A stretch of 62,374 nucleotides of DNA from a virus, in the IMG/VR virus record IMGVR_UViG_3300020171_000028, positions 1 through 62,374 of that record, one strand, 5' to 3'. This document shows, one piece after another, positions 35,216 to 43,622 of this stretch. Every line of letters begins with the position of its first letter. Position 1 is the first letter of the stretch. Made by a program: the position numbers and the translations under genes. The notes below the pieces were generated by a model. That model made no database searches, was not told the DNA's origin, and saw only the letters and a list, made by a program, of their open reading frames with translations.

Positions 35216-35385
35216 ATAAAAAAAATAATAAATTTTTTTTGCCTTGTAATTAATTGAAAATCAATGTGGTTAATTAGGAGGGGAAAAATATTTTTAAAAA
35301 TTTTTTAAAATAATTGTTTAAAAATTAGGTTTTGAATATTTATTATATTAATTTTACCGAGTAATTATTTAAAAACCTTACAAAA
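35216..35385. promoter_or_regulatory. divergent intergenic region with 32-bp element (35325-35356) and leader
   Basis: A very AT-rich gap between late (minus) and early (plus) genes. It contains a 32-bp element, TTAGGTTTTGAATATTT..., at 35325-35356 that recurs with two mismatches at 49029-49060, 44 bases before another gene. At 35368-35385 lies TTTAAAAACCTTACAAAA, leader motif of the following gene. The element probably drives the rightward operon and may bind a phage regulator. No ORF is seen here. Confidence 0.6.
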
Positions 35386-35922
35386 ATGAAAACATTAGAG
35401 AAAAGACAAACAGCAAAAGTAGGAGTAGCAGGCTCTTTCTTCAACCAGTTAATGGCAAACAATGCTACAATCCCCCAAGTAGGAAAAGGCGCTACTGAAT
35501 TACTTTACACAGACCGTAGATGTTATGAAGTAATTGAAGTAAGCGAAGACGGGAAAACAGCAAGGCTTCAATTTTTAGAAGCTGAGTGGGATAAAAAATT
35601 AGGAGGAGGACAAGGACATCAAAATTGGATTCTAAAGCCTATTGAAAGATATCTTACAGTAACTTGGAGACAAGGAGCTTGGAGAATGGTAGGAAAAGAA
35701 ATTAGTTTCACAAAGGAATTTCTAAAAGAGTGTGAAAGTAATGGTATTAACTTTATTGGGCAATGGATGAGAAAAAACAATCCAGAATTAGCTGATAAAA
35801 TTTGGGCGGGGGATATTCGTCCGCAGAATGTTGTTGAAGGATATACAAAAGAAAGAATTGTATATGAAAAAATCAAATTAATATTCGGAGTGAAAGAGTA
35901 TTATTACGATTGGGAATTCTAA
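35386..35922 (+). CDS. hypothetical protein, 178 aa
   Basis: First gene of the rightward operon after the divergent control region. Basic, Trp-rich protein (MKTLEKRQTAKVGVAGS) with a middle LQFLEAEWDKKLGGGQGHQN. No family recognised. Its leader, AAAAACCTTACAA next to the ATG, is shared with five other genes. Confidence 0.65.
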   Translation: MKTLEKRQTAKVGVAGSFFNQLMANNATIPQVGKGATELLYTDRRCYEVIEVSEDGKTARLQFLEAEWDKKLGGGQGHQNWILKPIERYLTVTWRQGAWRMVGKEISFTKEFLKECESNGINFIGQWMRKNNPELADKIWAGDIRPQNVVEGYTKERIVYEKIKLIFGVKEYYYDWEF

Positions 35923-35941
35923 TTGTAGTTTTTATAAACTT

Positions 35942-35974
35942 AGCCCGGCAGTCTTTTATAGATGCCGGGTTTTT
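35942..35974 (+). terminator. rho-independent terminator after the 178-aa gene
   Basis: Stem CCCGGCA (35944-35950), 12-base loop, TGCCGGG (35963-35969), extended by two weaker pairs, then a T-rich run. It lies 20 bases after the stop. The sequence GGTGAAAACAATTTAAAAAC follows and leads into the next gene, an arrangement repeated at 49923-49984. Confidence 0.8.
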
Positions 35975-35986
35975 CGGTGAAAACAA

Positions 35987-36004
35987 TTTAAAAACCTTAC
36001 AACA
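35987..36004 (+). promoter_or_regulatory. AAAAACCTTACAA gene-start leader (copy 2 of 6)
   Basis: TTTAAAAACCTTACAACA directly before the ATG at 36005. Copies also precede ATGs at 35386, 38309, 49105, 49463 and 49985 with the motif always 0-4 bases from the start. It is not a Shine-Dalgarno sequence; most likely a transcript 5' end or a phage-specific translation leader. Confidence 0.6.
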
Positions 36005-36430
36005 ATGGAATATTATCAAATCTCAAGCAAAACGCTCCTCCCGGTTATTACTAGGGAGAAGAACAATTCCGGAGCAAACTTCACTATCAAAAGCAAAGTT
36101 ACCGGAAAAGAATACACTTTCCAAATCAACCGTTCTTTATTCAAGGGGAACTGGTATACTTTTGTTAAAGTAGAAATAAACTACTTAGATTTCCTTTACT
36201 TAGGAATGTACAAAAATGGAAAAGTTATATTGAAAGGACAAGAAGTGGAATCTCCTTCCGCCAAAGCCATTGCCTATATCTTACGTAAAGTAGAGAATCA
36301 GCAATTTGATTTGTTGGATTCCCAAATAGAACTACTCCATACAGGACATTGTTTAGTTTGCGGAAGAGAATTAACCGATTCAGATAGCATTAAAGCAGGT
36401 ATGGGTCCTGTTTGTAGAGGGGAGGAGTAA
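36005..36430 (+). CDS. DUF6011-like zinc-binding protein (141 aa)
   Basis: C-terminus has HCLVCGRELTDSDSIKAG then MGPVCRGEE: the CxxCGRxLTDxxSxxxGxGPxC pattern typical of DUF6011-type zinc domains in phages. The N-terminal 90 residues are beta-rich. It lies one base before the SNF2 helicase gene, so may assist it. Function unknown. Confidence 0.75.
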   Translation: MEYYQISSKTLLPVITREKNNSGANFTIKSKVTGKEYTFQINRSLFKGNWYTFVKVEINYLDFLYLGMYKNGKVILKGQEVESPSAKAIAYILRKVENQQFDLLDSQIELLHTGHCLVCGRELTDSDSIKAGMGPVCRGEE

Positions 36431-36431
36431 G

Positions 36432-38114
36432 ATGATTTTACGATACGCAAATATTATCACACAAAAAGACGGGAAGCGGATTATCAAGGTCCAATTCCCT
36501 TACTCTTTTGAAGACCTAGCATTCATTAAAACTTTCTCTAACCGTAAATGGCTAGGGGAAGAGAAGCGTTGGTTGATTCCTATTTCTTTAGAAAACACTC
36601 TTGCTTTACTAAGCAAGCAATTCCAAATAGGCCCACAGTTGTCTGAATATCTCAAAATATCTAAACAAAGAAGGGAGGAAGCTGAGTCTGTTCCTATGCC
36701 TACTTTTAAAGAAGGGTTGAGTTTACGACCATACCAAGTGGAGGGGATTAGGTTTATCGAAAAAAGCAATGGGAGAGCTTTGATTGCAGATGAAATGGGT
36801 TTAGGAAAAACCATAGAAGCTATTGGCTGGTGTTGCTTACATCCTGAATTAAAGAAAGTTCTTGTATGCGTTCCTTCCTCGTTGAAAATTAAATGGAGTA
36901 GGGAATGTTTGAAGTGGATGGATAGGCCGTCAGTACAAATCTTACAAGGCCAAACTCCTTTTGAAGTAACCGGGGATGTGGTTATCATCAATCACGACAT
37001 ACTTTCTTATTGGCAATCGGCCTTACGGAAACTAGCATTTGATGTTCTTATAGTAGACGAAATACACCATTTCAAAAATCCTACCGCCCAAAGAACCAAA
37101 GCCCTAAATAAAGTAGCAAAGGGCATACAGCATATAATAGGCATCAGTGGAACTCCTATACAAAATCGACCTGTGGAGATATACAATGTCGGCAAACTAA
37201 TTAACTCAACTGCCTTACCTAATTACATAGAGTTTACTACTAAATTCTGCAATAGGTACCACAATGGATTTGGATGGGATGTAAGTGGTAGTTCTAATAT
37301 TCCTGAACTATTTCAATTGCTTTCCAATACTTTTATGATTCGTAGGTTGAAGAAAGATGTTACAAAAGAGTTGCCGGATAAACAATTCACTTTTGTTCCT
37401 TTTGAAATTGATAACAGAAAGGAATATCAACAAGCTGAGGATGATTTTTTGACTTATATTGGAAACAAGATAGATAAAGAGACAGAAAACACCTTGTCTG
37501 CCTATGAAAGAGCACGTTTAAAGCTCGATAAAATAAAAAAGGTATCTAATGCCCAGACCTTAGTAAAAGTCGGAGAATTAAAGCAATTGGCTGTTAAAGG
37601 GAAAATGGTGGGTGTTATTGAATGGTTGGAGGATTTTCTAAACAGCGGAGAAAAATTGATTGTTTTTGTTAGTCATATTTTTGTTAGTGATATGCTTAGA
37701 AAAGCATTTCCAGATGCTATAAAAATAGATGGCTCTATAACCGGACAAAAAAGACAAGATGTTGTAGATGCTTTCCAAAACGACCCAAAGGTAAAACTTC
37801 TGATAGGAAATCACAAAGCAGCCGGGGAAGGTTTAGATTTAACTGCGGCTTCCAATGTAGCTATTTTAGAATTCCCTTGGACTCCCGGTGCCGTTGACCA
37901 GGATATTGATAGAGTACATAGAATCGGACAAAAAGCCGACAAGGTAAATGTTTACTACCTTGTCGGAGTAGATACAATAGAAGAGCAGTTAGCTAAATTA
38001 ATAGACAAGAAAAGAAAAATTGTTCAAGGAACATTAGACGGTACAGCCGTACCTCAAGATTCTTTATTAAATGAATTGTTGAATACTTATAAAAATCAAA
38101 GCAATGAAATTTAG
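36432..38114 (+). CDS. SNF2-family DNA helicase (560 aa)
   Basis: DEMGLGKTIEA (motif I) at about 120-130, DEIHHFKNP (motif II), GISGTPIQNRP (motif III), HKAAGEGLDLTAAS and DRVHRIGQ (motifs V-VI): a complete two-lobed SNF2/superfamily 2 helicase. In phages these remodel protein-DNA complexes in replication or recombination. It ends in an 11-base overlap with the next gene. Length is normal for compact phage SNF2 proteins. Confidence 0.92.
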   Translation: MILRYANIITQKDGKRIIKVQFPYSFEDLAFIKTFSNRKWLGEEKRWLIPISLENTLALLSKQFQIGPQLSEYLKISKQRREEAESVPMPTFKEGLSLRPYQVEGIRFIEKSNGRALIADEMGLGKTIEAIGWCCLHPELKKVLVCVPSSLKIKWSRECLKWMDRPSVQILQGQTPFEVTGDVVIINHDILSYWQSALRKLAFDVLIVDEIHHFKNPTAQRTKALNKVAKGIQHIIGISGTPIQNRPVEIYNVGKLINSTALPNYIEFTTKFCNRYHNGFGWDVSGSSNIPELFQLLSNTFMIRRLKKDVTKELPDKQFTFVPFEIDNRKEYQQAEDDFLTYIGNKIDKETENTLSAYERARLKLDKIKKVSNAQTLVKVGELKQLAVKGKMVGVIEWLEDFLNSGEKLIVFVSHIFVSDMLRKAFPDAIKIDGSITGQKRQDVVDAFQNDPKVKLLIGNHKAAGEGLDLTAASNVAILEFPWTPGAVDQDIDRVHRIGQKADKVNVYYLVGVDTIEEQLAKLIDKKRKIVQGTLDGTAVPQDSLLNELLNTYKNQSNEI

Positions 38115-38322
38115 ACCAAGAAAAACTCCATTGAAAGAAATTGACGGAAACAGAGTAGGCCACACTAAAAACATCCACGACAAAGCTTTAGAATTAAAAG
38201 CAAAGCACGATGCTTATATGAAAGGCAAAAAGACCATTTTAGTAAAACATCCCACTGCCTTACGCTGTTGGATTGAAAAAATTGTACCTACCAAAACCTT
38301 ACAAAAAAATGAAAAGGACTAA
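38104..38322 (+). CDS. small basic protein, 72 aa
   Basis: MKFRPRKTPLKEIDGNRVGH..., strongly basic with a C-terminal KIVPTKTLQKNEKD. It overlaps the helicase gene by 11 bases and the sigma-like gene by 14. No family recognised; composition suits nucleic acid binding. Confidence 0.6.
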   Translation: MKFRPRKTPLKEIDGNRVGHTKNIHDKALELKAKHDAYMKGKKTILVKHPTALRCWIEKIVPTKTLQKNEKD

Positions 38323-38782
38323 TTATAGACATATCAAACATAACATCGGGCTTATCAAAAAAATAGCCACTTCCTTCCATGTCACTACTAGAATAGAATT
38401 AGATGATTTAATTTCAGAAGGATATTTGACTTATTTAGAAACTATAGAAAATTGGAATCCTAGTAGAGGTAAAATATCTACCTACATGTGGTATTGTTTA
38501 CATTCTAATTTAACTAACTATTGCGTAAAAGAAAAAAAATGCGTTCCTACTATTCCTTTAGAAGACATGGATTTCATATCTAAAACTTCTTCTCCTTTCT
38601 TTGAAAGATTAAATGAAGAGGCTTACGTTATTGCAAAAATAATTTTGAACTCTCCGGAAGAATTCATTTCTTTTTCAAAGAAAGCGGTACAAGAAAAATT
38701 AAAAAAAATCTTGTATAATAAAGGATGGACGGAAGAAAGAATCAATTCTGGGTTCGTTTGTTTACAATCTGTATTTAGTTAG
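38309..38782 (+). CDS. sigma-70 region 2-like protein (157 aa)
   Basis: Contains LDDLISEGYLTYLETIENWN followed by SRGKISTYMWYCLHSNLTNY, the core-binding and -10 recognition helices of sigma-70 family region 2 (DLxQEgxLgLxxAxxxFDpxxG.kFsTYaxwwIrxxI). The second half is helical without a clear region 4. It may direct RNA polymerase to phage promoters such as the repeated leaders in this window. Start 38309 is the ATG that follows the AAAACCTTACAA leader; the frame from 38273 lies within the previous gene. Confidence 0.75.
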   Translation: MKRTNYRHIKHNIGLIKKIATSFHVTTRIELDDLISEGYLTYLETIENWNPSRGKISTYMWYCLHSNLTNYCVKEKKCVPTIPLEDMDFISKTSSPFFERLNEEAYVIAKIILNSPEEFISFSKKAVQEKLKKILYNKGWTEERINSGFVCLQSVFS

Positions 38783-38785
38783 GAT

Positions 38786-38938
38786 ATGAAAAAGATATTA
38801 AGTATAGAAAAAACAATTTGTATGGCTCCTCCTGAAAATTTCACGGATTGGATGGAATATATTAGAAAAGAAATGAAAAGTGTATATAAAGTAAAACGAA
38901 ATATAAATGGACGTCGTATCTTTGTATCAAGACTTTAG
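38786..38938 (+). CDS. hypothetical protein, 50 aa
   Basis: Reads MKKILSIEKTICMAPPENF and ends NINGRRIFVSRL. It starts three bases after the sigma-like stop and overlaps the primase gene by 32 bases, so is part of the same operon. No function recognised. Confidence 0.55.
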   Translation: MKKILSIEKTICMAPPENFTDWMEYIRKEMKSVYKVKRNINGRRIFVSRL

Positions 38939-39812
38939 TATTCCTTACAAAACAGAAGGACATAAACACTGTCGGGAAGGGTGGGTAAATACTCAATGCC
39001 CCTTCTGTACAGGAAATTATGGATGGCATCTTAGTTATAACATTCAGGATAACTACTACGCCTGTTGGAGGTGTGGAGGTAAGTCTACTGTTATGGTAGT
39101 TTCTAAGCTTTTGAAAATTACTATTCCTTCCGCTTACTCTATTATCAAGAAATACGGCATGGTTTCCTATATGACCAAACCGACCAATACAAAAATAAAG
39201 CTTAGAAAGAAATCTTTCCGGTTGCCTTCCAACACAGATTCTTTATCTCAAATACATAAGAATTATTTAGAGGAGAGAGGGTTTGAAGTTGAAAAATTAG
39301 AAAAAGAATGGAATCTGTTAGGAACCGGTGTTTTCAGTAAATTAGAAGACATCTCCTACAAAAATAGAATCATCATTCCTTTTGAATGGAATGGAGAAAT
39401 GGTTAGTTTCGATTCAAGAGACATCACCAACAAAGCAACTAATAAGTATATGGCTTGCCCTAAAGATAGAGAAATTATAGAACATAAAACTATACTATAC
39501 GGCAACCAAAAGAAATGGAGTGATGTGGGTATATGTGTAGAAGGACCTACGGATGTTTGGAGGTTGGGTCCTTCTGCTTTTGCTCTCTCCGGAATAAAGT
39601 ATACTAGAAAACAAGTCAGAGAAATTAGAAAAGCATTTAAACGAGTGATTATCTTATTTGATGATGACCCTCAAGCAATCATTCAATCACATAAACTTAT
39701 GGTGGATTTACAATTAACTGGGGTGGAAGCCTCCGAAATAAATATCAAAGGAGACCCTGGAAGTATGTCTCAAGAAGAAGCAAATTACTTAGTAAAACAA
39801 ATAATTAGATAA
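38907..39812 (+). CDS. DNA primase with zinc ribbon and TOPRIM domain (301 aa)
   Basis: N-terminal zinc ribbon CPFC followed by CWRCG, as in bacterial and T7-type primases. The TOPRIM part has GICVEGPTDVWRLG (catalytic Glu) and VIILFDDDPQAI (DxD). No helicase domain is attached; the DnaB-like helicase is a separate gene at 47422. It makes RNA primers for phage replication. It lies directly before the DUF6291-like replication gene. Confidence 0.9.
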   Translation: MDVVSLYQDFSIPYKTEGHKHCREGWVNTQCPFCTGNYGWHLSYNIQDNYYACWRCGGKSTVMVVSKLLKITIPSAYSIIKKYGMVSYMTKPTNTKIKLRKKSFRLPSNTDSLSQIHKNYLEERGFEVEKLEKEWNLLGTGVFSKLEDISYKNRIIIPFEWNGEMVSFDSRDITNKATNKYMACPKDREIIEHKTILYGNQKKWSDVGICVEGPTDVWRLGPSAFALSGIKYTRKQVREIRKAFKRVIILFDDDPQAIIQSHKLMVDLQLTGVEASEINIKGDPGSMSQEEANYLVKQIIR

Positions 39813-39815
39813 GCT

Positions 39816-40613
39816 ATGGCTGAAGGGAAAAAATCTTTCTTACTTTATACAGATTTACTTTACACAGTAGAACAACTTCCAGATGATATGGCAGGGAAAC
39901 TTTTTAAACATATTTTAGAATACGTTAATGACAAGAATCCCGAAACTGATGATTTAGTACTTAAAGTATCTTTCGAACCTATTAAACAACAATTGAAAAG
40001 GGATTTGAAAAAATTTGAAAACATCTGTGAGCAAAGAAGTGATTCAGGGACATTAGGAAATCTTAAACGGTGGAATGAGGATTTGTTTACTCAAGTAACG
40101 AAAAAACAAATATCACTCAAAGAAGCCTTAGAAATCGCAAACAATCGCAAAAATCGCAAACGCGATAAAATTATCGCAAAAATCGCTGATAATGATAATG
40201 ATAATGATAATGATATAATAAAAAAAAATAAACAAAAAAAAGTGATTGGGATATCTTTAGAGGATAAGAATAAAGAATATTTTCCATTAGCTAAACAACT
40301 ATCCAAAATTGTAAAAGAAAATAAAAACATATCTATCCAGTTACATGTAGTCAAGAATTGGAGCAATGATATTCGATTACTAACAGAAACTTCCAACATA
40401 GATATTCCTAGGATAGAAAAGGTCTTAGATTGGTATTCCAAAAATATAGGGAAAGAATACATCCCAATCATTCTATCTGGTAATGCCTTACGGACAAAAT
40501 TCTTAGCTTTGGAAAGTGCGATGGAAAGGAATGAAAAGAAAACAACTCCAGTGTCTCCTGTAAGATTTAAAAGTAGAACCCAAAGTTATAGAGACCCAGA
40601 TGAAATAATTTAA
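39816..40613 (+). CDS. DUF6291-like replication initiation protein (265 aa)
   Basis: Residues 1-70 read FLLYTDLLYTVEQLPDDMAGKL then FKHILEYVNDKNPETDD, like DUF6291, a domain of phage replication organiser proteins. A low-complexity NDNDNDNDI linker (encoded by a GATAAT repeat) divides this from a C-terminal part with ALRTKFLALESAMER. It sits directly after the primase and at the left edge of the cassette array. Activity not shown. Confidence 0.65.
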   Translation: MAEGKKSFLLYTDLLYTVEQLPDDMAGKLFKHILEYVNDKNPETDDLVLKVSFEPIKQQLKRDLKKFENICEQRSDSGTLGNLKRWNEDLFTQVTKKQISLKEALEIANNRKNRKRDKIIAKIADNDNDNDNDIIKKNKQKKVIGISLEDKNKEYFPLAKQLSKIVKENKNISIQLHVVKNWSNDIRLLTETSNIDIPRIEKVLDWYSKNIGKEYIPIILSGNALRTKFLALESAMERNEKKTTPVSPVRFKSRTQSYRDPDEII

Positions 40614-40630
40614 ATTAAAAAATACGAATA

Positions 40631-41179
40631 ATGAAAACAAATTACAGAAAAATCGAGTTTGGAGCTGGTGATAGTATTGAAAGAGCAATGAATGATTTAG
40701 CACGTTTTAAAGAACGTGGCGAATTGGTTTATGGTGAGTTTAACGAGCAAAAATTATACTCAGACATTGACGACATTGATTCAGCTTATCAGAAAATTAC
40801 AGGCAAAACAAAGGCTGAATTTGACGAAGCAAGGCAAAAAGAACATGAAGAATATGAAGCTGAAAAGAAAAGGCACGAACAAGCTATTCCCGAATTAACA
40901 AAACAATGGATCGAAAAAGGGAACTTAATACTTGATGAAAAACATCACGAATTATGGGCTAAAATAGTTCCTGTTAGGCTTAAAGATTTATACAAAGGCT
41001 TTGAATTAGGGGCTTGCCTTGACATAGTGAGAGAGCTTAATGCAGGGTGTGTGTTTGAAAAAGTGAAAACTACAATTGAAGGACAAGGGCACTCTGGAAT
41101 GTCTTTCGCTTTAGTTTGCTCAATGGTAAAATCGTTCTGTGATAGAGGTGCTGAATTTGTAAATTACGCACGTTCTTAG
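40631..41179 (+). CDS. cassette 1: hypothetical protein, 182 aa
   Basis: Starts MKTNYRKIEFGAGDSIERAMND. Central part is a charged coiled coil (residues 60-90), C-terminal part helical with two Cys. No family recognised. Its stop is seven bases before the first palindrome, but no GTT box is seen on its left, so it is either the array-edge cassette with a lost border or a phage gene next to the array. Confidence 0.65.
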   Translation: MKTNYRKIEFGAGDSIERAMNDLARFKERGELVYGEFNEQKLYSDIDDIDSAYQKITGKTKAEFDEARQKEHEEYEAEKKRHEQAIPELTKQWIEKGNLILDEKHHELWAKIVPVRLKDLYKGFELGACLDIVRELNAGCVFEKVKTTIEGQGHSGMSFALVCSMVKSFCDRGAEFVNYARS

Positions 41180-41185
41180 TATGAA

Positions 41186-41317
41186 CGCTAACGGACGGCA
41201 ATATGAAAAGTGCTGGATTACGAAGCACGGAATTGTCAAACTGCTGCGAACTTTGAAACGAGAACAAATATTTAATAACAGCACGAAACCCAGCATGTTT
41301 TATATTGCGTGTTGTGC
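41186..41317 (+). repeat. attC-like site 1
   Basis: Left box CGCTAAC (41186-41192), right box GTTGTGC (41311-41317). Arms pair as GGCAATAT / ATATTGC and CTGG / CCAG. The right box sequence GTTGTGCGTA is matched by TACGCACAAC at the end of cassette 2. Confidence 0.8.
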
Positions 41318-41340
41318 GTAGTGCTTTAATAATCAAAACA

Positions 41341-41751
41341 ATGACAAAAGAAGAAAAATTATCATTTTATTTGCCTTACAATATTAAAGGGCAATACAGA
41401 TTAGGTGATGTTGTTGAAAATGCACCTAACCCTGATGAAATTAGAGAAAAAACACTAACCACAGAAAATGCAGATTTTTTCTTTAAATTTTGTAAACCGA
41501 TATTAAGACCGATTGAAGATGCAATGACATTGAAAATTGATTTTGATGGAGAAGAAGATTTTTTTCACAATAATTTTTTTGGCTTTACAAATTTTAAAGC
41601 ATATTGGAAGGAATACGAAAGTTATGGAATGGCATATTGGCACAATAGAGCACCTTTTGTTGTTACTAAAAGATTACTTGAATATCATTTTGATGTTTTT
41701 GATATGATTAGATATGGATTGGCAACTTCAATGCACGATGCTGTCTCTTAG
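41341..41751 (+). CDS. cassette 2: hypothetical protein, 136 aa
   Basis: Starts MTKEEKLSFYLPYNIKGQY at an ATG 24 bases beyond the left box. Acidic protein with aromatic residues (FDGEEDFFHNNFFGFTN). The TAG stop lies seven bases before the right box. The bases after the left GTT (GTGCGTAGTGC) match the complement of those before the right AAC in 13 of 14 positions. Function unknown. The frame from 41305 runs into the palindrome and is not preferred. Confidence 0.75.
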   Translation: MTKEEKLSFYLPYNIKGQYRLGDVVENAPNPDEIREKTLTTENADFFFKFCKPILRPIEDAMTLKIDFDGEEDFFHNNFFGFTNFKAYWKEYESYGMAYWHNRAPFVVTKRLLEYHFDVFDMIRYGLATSMHDAVS

Positions 41752-41757
41752 CATTAC

Positions 41758-41886
41758 GCACAACGTCCGCAGGTATGTTGTCGTTGCGTGAATTTAGTAT
41801 AAACTTAAAAATAGAACAAATGAAAAATTTAGTAAGAAACTTATTTAGAGGTAGGAAGCAGCAATGCAATATATCTGATGTTAGCG
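41758..41886 (+). repeat. attC-like site 2 (contains a start codon)
   Basis: Left box GCACAAC (41758-41764), right box GTTAGCG (41880-41886). The arms are weaker than elsewhere but alignable (AGGTATGTTG against the complement of CAATATATCT). The ATG at 41820 lies in the loop and reads in frame through the right arm into cassette 3. Confidence 0.65.
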
Positions 41887-42035
41887 GTTCGTTGACACCT
41901 TTCGGAGAATCAATAAAACTGTTAAGAGATTTAGCTGACTTACAAAATGGCGCACCACTTGAACAGCATAGACAAGAGTGGGAAGAAACAATGGAACAGG
42001 TTTATGACTTCCTTAATAGGTGGGAAAGTCAATGA
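41820..42035 (+). CDS. cassette 3 ORF with start in the preceding attC loop (71 aa)
   Basis: The first 20 codons (MKNLVRNLFRGRKQQC...) come from site 2; the GTT of the right box is codon 21. Cassette-encoded part: GSLTPFGESIKLLRDLADL and a charged C-terminus. After the box there is no in-frame ATG until near the C-terminus, so either the loop ATG is used or a TTG just after the box. TGA ends right at the next left box. Function unknown. Confidence 0.6.
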   Translation: MKNLVRNLFRGRKQQCNISDVSGSLTPFGESIKLLRDLADLQNGAPLEQHRQEWEETMEQVYDFLNRWESQ

Positions 42036-42036
42036 C

Positions 42037-42133
42037 CGCTAACGGTGGCGATTGGCGAAGTAAAAGCCCTGCACTACCGTTTATGTTTAGCACTACACTT
42101 AATGGCTTTTATTTTGCCAATTGCGTGTTAGCG
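42037..42133 (+). repeat. attC-like site 3 (short, best-paired)
   Basis: Left box CGCTAAC (42037-42043), right box GTTAGCG (42127-42133), an exact complement. Arms: GGTGGCGATTGGCGAAG then TAAAAGCC pair with GGCTTTTA and TTTTGCCAATTGCGT, with two extra bases on the left. 97 bases long. Confidence 0.9.
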
Positions 42134-42178
42134 GATGCCCTTTTTCGAATTATTAATTAACAATTTAAAATAACAAAA

Positions 42179-42646
42179 ATGATACAAAAATTTAAAAAGA
42201 AACCTGTTGAGATTGAAGCAATACAATACACAGGTAAAAATGATTTTGAAATTGGTAAATGGTCAAATGATTTAGTTTACCCAAGCCCCGTTTTAGAGCC
42301 AAGTGAAAACAACCCAAGCGGTAGTTATTTGCAGATTAAAACACTTGAAGGCGTAATGACTGCAATAGTTGGCGATTGGATTATAAAAGGTGTTAAAGGC
42401 GAGTTTTACCCTTGCAAAAACGATATATTCTTAATGACTTATGATGTTGTAATTCCAAAAGATGTATTGGATGCTCAAAAATTCATACAAGAATGTGGTC
42501 GAGATATGGGATTTATGGGTTCACCTGAATATGACAGACAAAAGAAAATTGTTGATGCTTATTTTGAGCCTATTAAACAGAAAGAAAAAGAAGATTTAGA
42601 AATGGCTGAATACCTAAAACTCAAATCGAAGTACGAGGGTTCTTAG
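42179..42646 (+). CDS. cassette 4: PGDYG-like domain protein (155 aa)
   Basis: Starts MIQKFKKKPVEIEAIQYTG and has MTAIVGDWIIKGVKGEFYP followed by CKNDIFLMTY, as in PGDYG-domain proteins that are common in phages (GDwii.g..GE.yp...d.F). Ends beside the next left box; the left border GTTAGCGGATGCCC and right border GGGTTTCCGCTAAC are complementary in most bases. Function unknown. Confidence 0.75.
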   Translation: MIQKFKKKPVEIEAIQYTGKNDFEIGKWSNDLVYPSPVLEPSENNPSGSYLQIKTLEGVMTAIVGDWIIKGVKGEFYPCKNDIFLMTYDVVIPKDVLDAQKFIQECGRDMGFMGSPEYDRQKKIVDAYFEPIKQKEKEDLEMAEYLKLKSKYEGS

Positions 42647-42652
42647 GGTTTC

Positions 42653-42783
42653 CGCTAACGTTAAAATGTATGGTGTCGTGGCTGCCATAAACAAAGCCAC
42701 ATAGTTTAAAAACTTAATAATTTTAAATATGAAAAACGAACTTTCAAAAAACGAGCAGCCATGCACTATACATAGTGTTATAG
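42653..42783 (+). repeat. attC-like site 4 (contains a start codon)
   Basis: Left box CGCTAAC (42653-42659), right box GTTATAG (42777-42783). Arms: TGTATGGTGTCGTGGCTGCC against the complement of GCAGCCATGCACTATACA. ATG 42729 in the loop, 48 bases before the box, reads in frame into cassette 5. Confidence 0.85.
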
Positions 42784-42947
42784 CCCGTTTATTAGTTTTA
42801 TTCTTTGCATTGCTAATGTTTACAATGTTTAGAACAGTATTGGACACTGGATGGGCTATTTATTGGGATGCTTTATGTGCAATTGGATGGGCTGGAAACT
42901 TATTGTGGATAAAGCCATTGTCGAAGTCTTTTTTTAATGGGCTATAA
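42729..42947 (+). CDS. cassette 5: two-helix membrane protein with attC-loop start (72 aa)
   Basis: Codons 1-16 (MKNELSKNEQPCTIHS) come from site 4, the box GTT is codon 17. It continues with a hydrophobic helix (LLVLFFALLMFTMF) and a second one (YWDALCAIGWAGNLLWI). Without the loop ATG the first possible ATG is inside the first membrane helix, so the upstream start is much more plausible. The stop TAA overlaps the next left box (CTATAAC). Function unknown. Confidence 0.65.
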   Translation: MKNELSKNEQPCTIHSVIARLLVLFFALLMFTMFRTVLDTGWAIYWDALCAIGWAGNLLWIKPLSKSFFNGL

Positions 42948-43073
42948 CGTTCAAGTATTGCCGAAGGTGGGGCGTAAAAGTGCTACCGCTTTACCTAAGC
43001 ACAAAAGTTTAATAGTAGCACTAATGTTGAATTTGGGATGGTCTGCCCCACTTTTGGCAATACATTGTTAGCA
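42942..43073 (+). repeat. attC-like site 5 (contains a start codon)
   Basis: Left box CTATAAC (42942-42948), right box GTTAGCA (43067-43073). Arms: GTATTGCCGAAGGTGGGGC against the complement of GCCCCACTTTTGGCAATAC, very strong pairing. ATG 43038 in the right arm reads in frame into cassette 6. Confidence 0.9.
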
Positions 43074-43091
43074 GCCGTTTTTTATCACGAT

Positions 43092-43478
43092 ATGGAAAAT
43101 TTAAAAGAATACATTAAAAACTGGATTGCTATTGATGGACAAAAACCTTGTAATGAGGATTTGTTTGTCAATGAGTTTATTGATTTGATTACAAAAATTG
43201 ATGATGAAAGAGATATTTCATTTGATGGCGAAGGCTCTTATTTTGGCAAACAAATAACGCTTCATTTGAATAGTGGCGTTTGGATTGGTGACCCGTTAAT
43301 TCATTTTGAAATTGCTTATAGCCAAAATCAAATTAGGGTTTACACAGCAAATCATCACGGGTTTTGGTATCCTGAATATTTATCAATGTCAAATAAACAT
43401 CCAAGATTTGAAGAAGTAAAAAAGCCACTATTTAAACTGCTTTACAAGGTTTTTGGTCTGCCCGAAAATGGCTGCTAA
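43092..43478 (+). CDS. cassette 6: hypothetical protein, 128 aa
   Basis: Starts MENLKEYIKNWIAIDGQKP at an ATG 18 bases past the box; an in-frame ATG at 43038 inside site 5 would add 18 residues. Acidic protein with FDGEGSYFGKQITLHLNSG and aromatic C-terminal half. The TAA stop lies within the next left box (TGCTAAC). Borders GTTAGCAGCCGTT and AATGGCTGCTAAC complement. Function unknown. Confidence 0.7.
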   Translation: MENLKEYIKNWIAIDGQKPCNEDLFVNEFIDLITKIDDERDISFDGEGSYFGKQITLHLNSGVWIGDPLIHFEIAYSQNQIRVYTANHHGFWYPEYLSMSNKHPRFEEVKKPLFKLLYKVFGLPENGC

Positions 43479-43601
43479 CGGTGGCAATAAGAAACGAAAG
43501 GGATTTGAAACCGCTTCTTTATCTACCGTTACAAGCCTTGCAAATAGCTACCACGCTCGAATTACAGATAATACCCTTTTGTTTTTTATTGCGTGTTATA
43601 A
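43473..43601 (+). repeat. attC-like site 6
   Basis: Left box TGCTAAC (43473-43479), right box GTTATAA (43595-43601). Arms: GGTGGCAATAAGAAACGAAA and CCC-type end against the complement of CCCTTTTGTTTTTTATTGCG; two extra bases on the left. Nearly perfect stem. Confidence 0.9.
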
Positions 43602-43622
43602 AACGTTAATATTTAAATAATT

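Noticed and set aside
38705-38725. A sixth TTGTATAATAAAGG element
   Set aside because: It lies inside the sigma-like coding region with only a 17-codon ORF behind it, so is probably chance or a relic.
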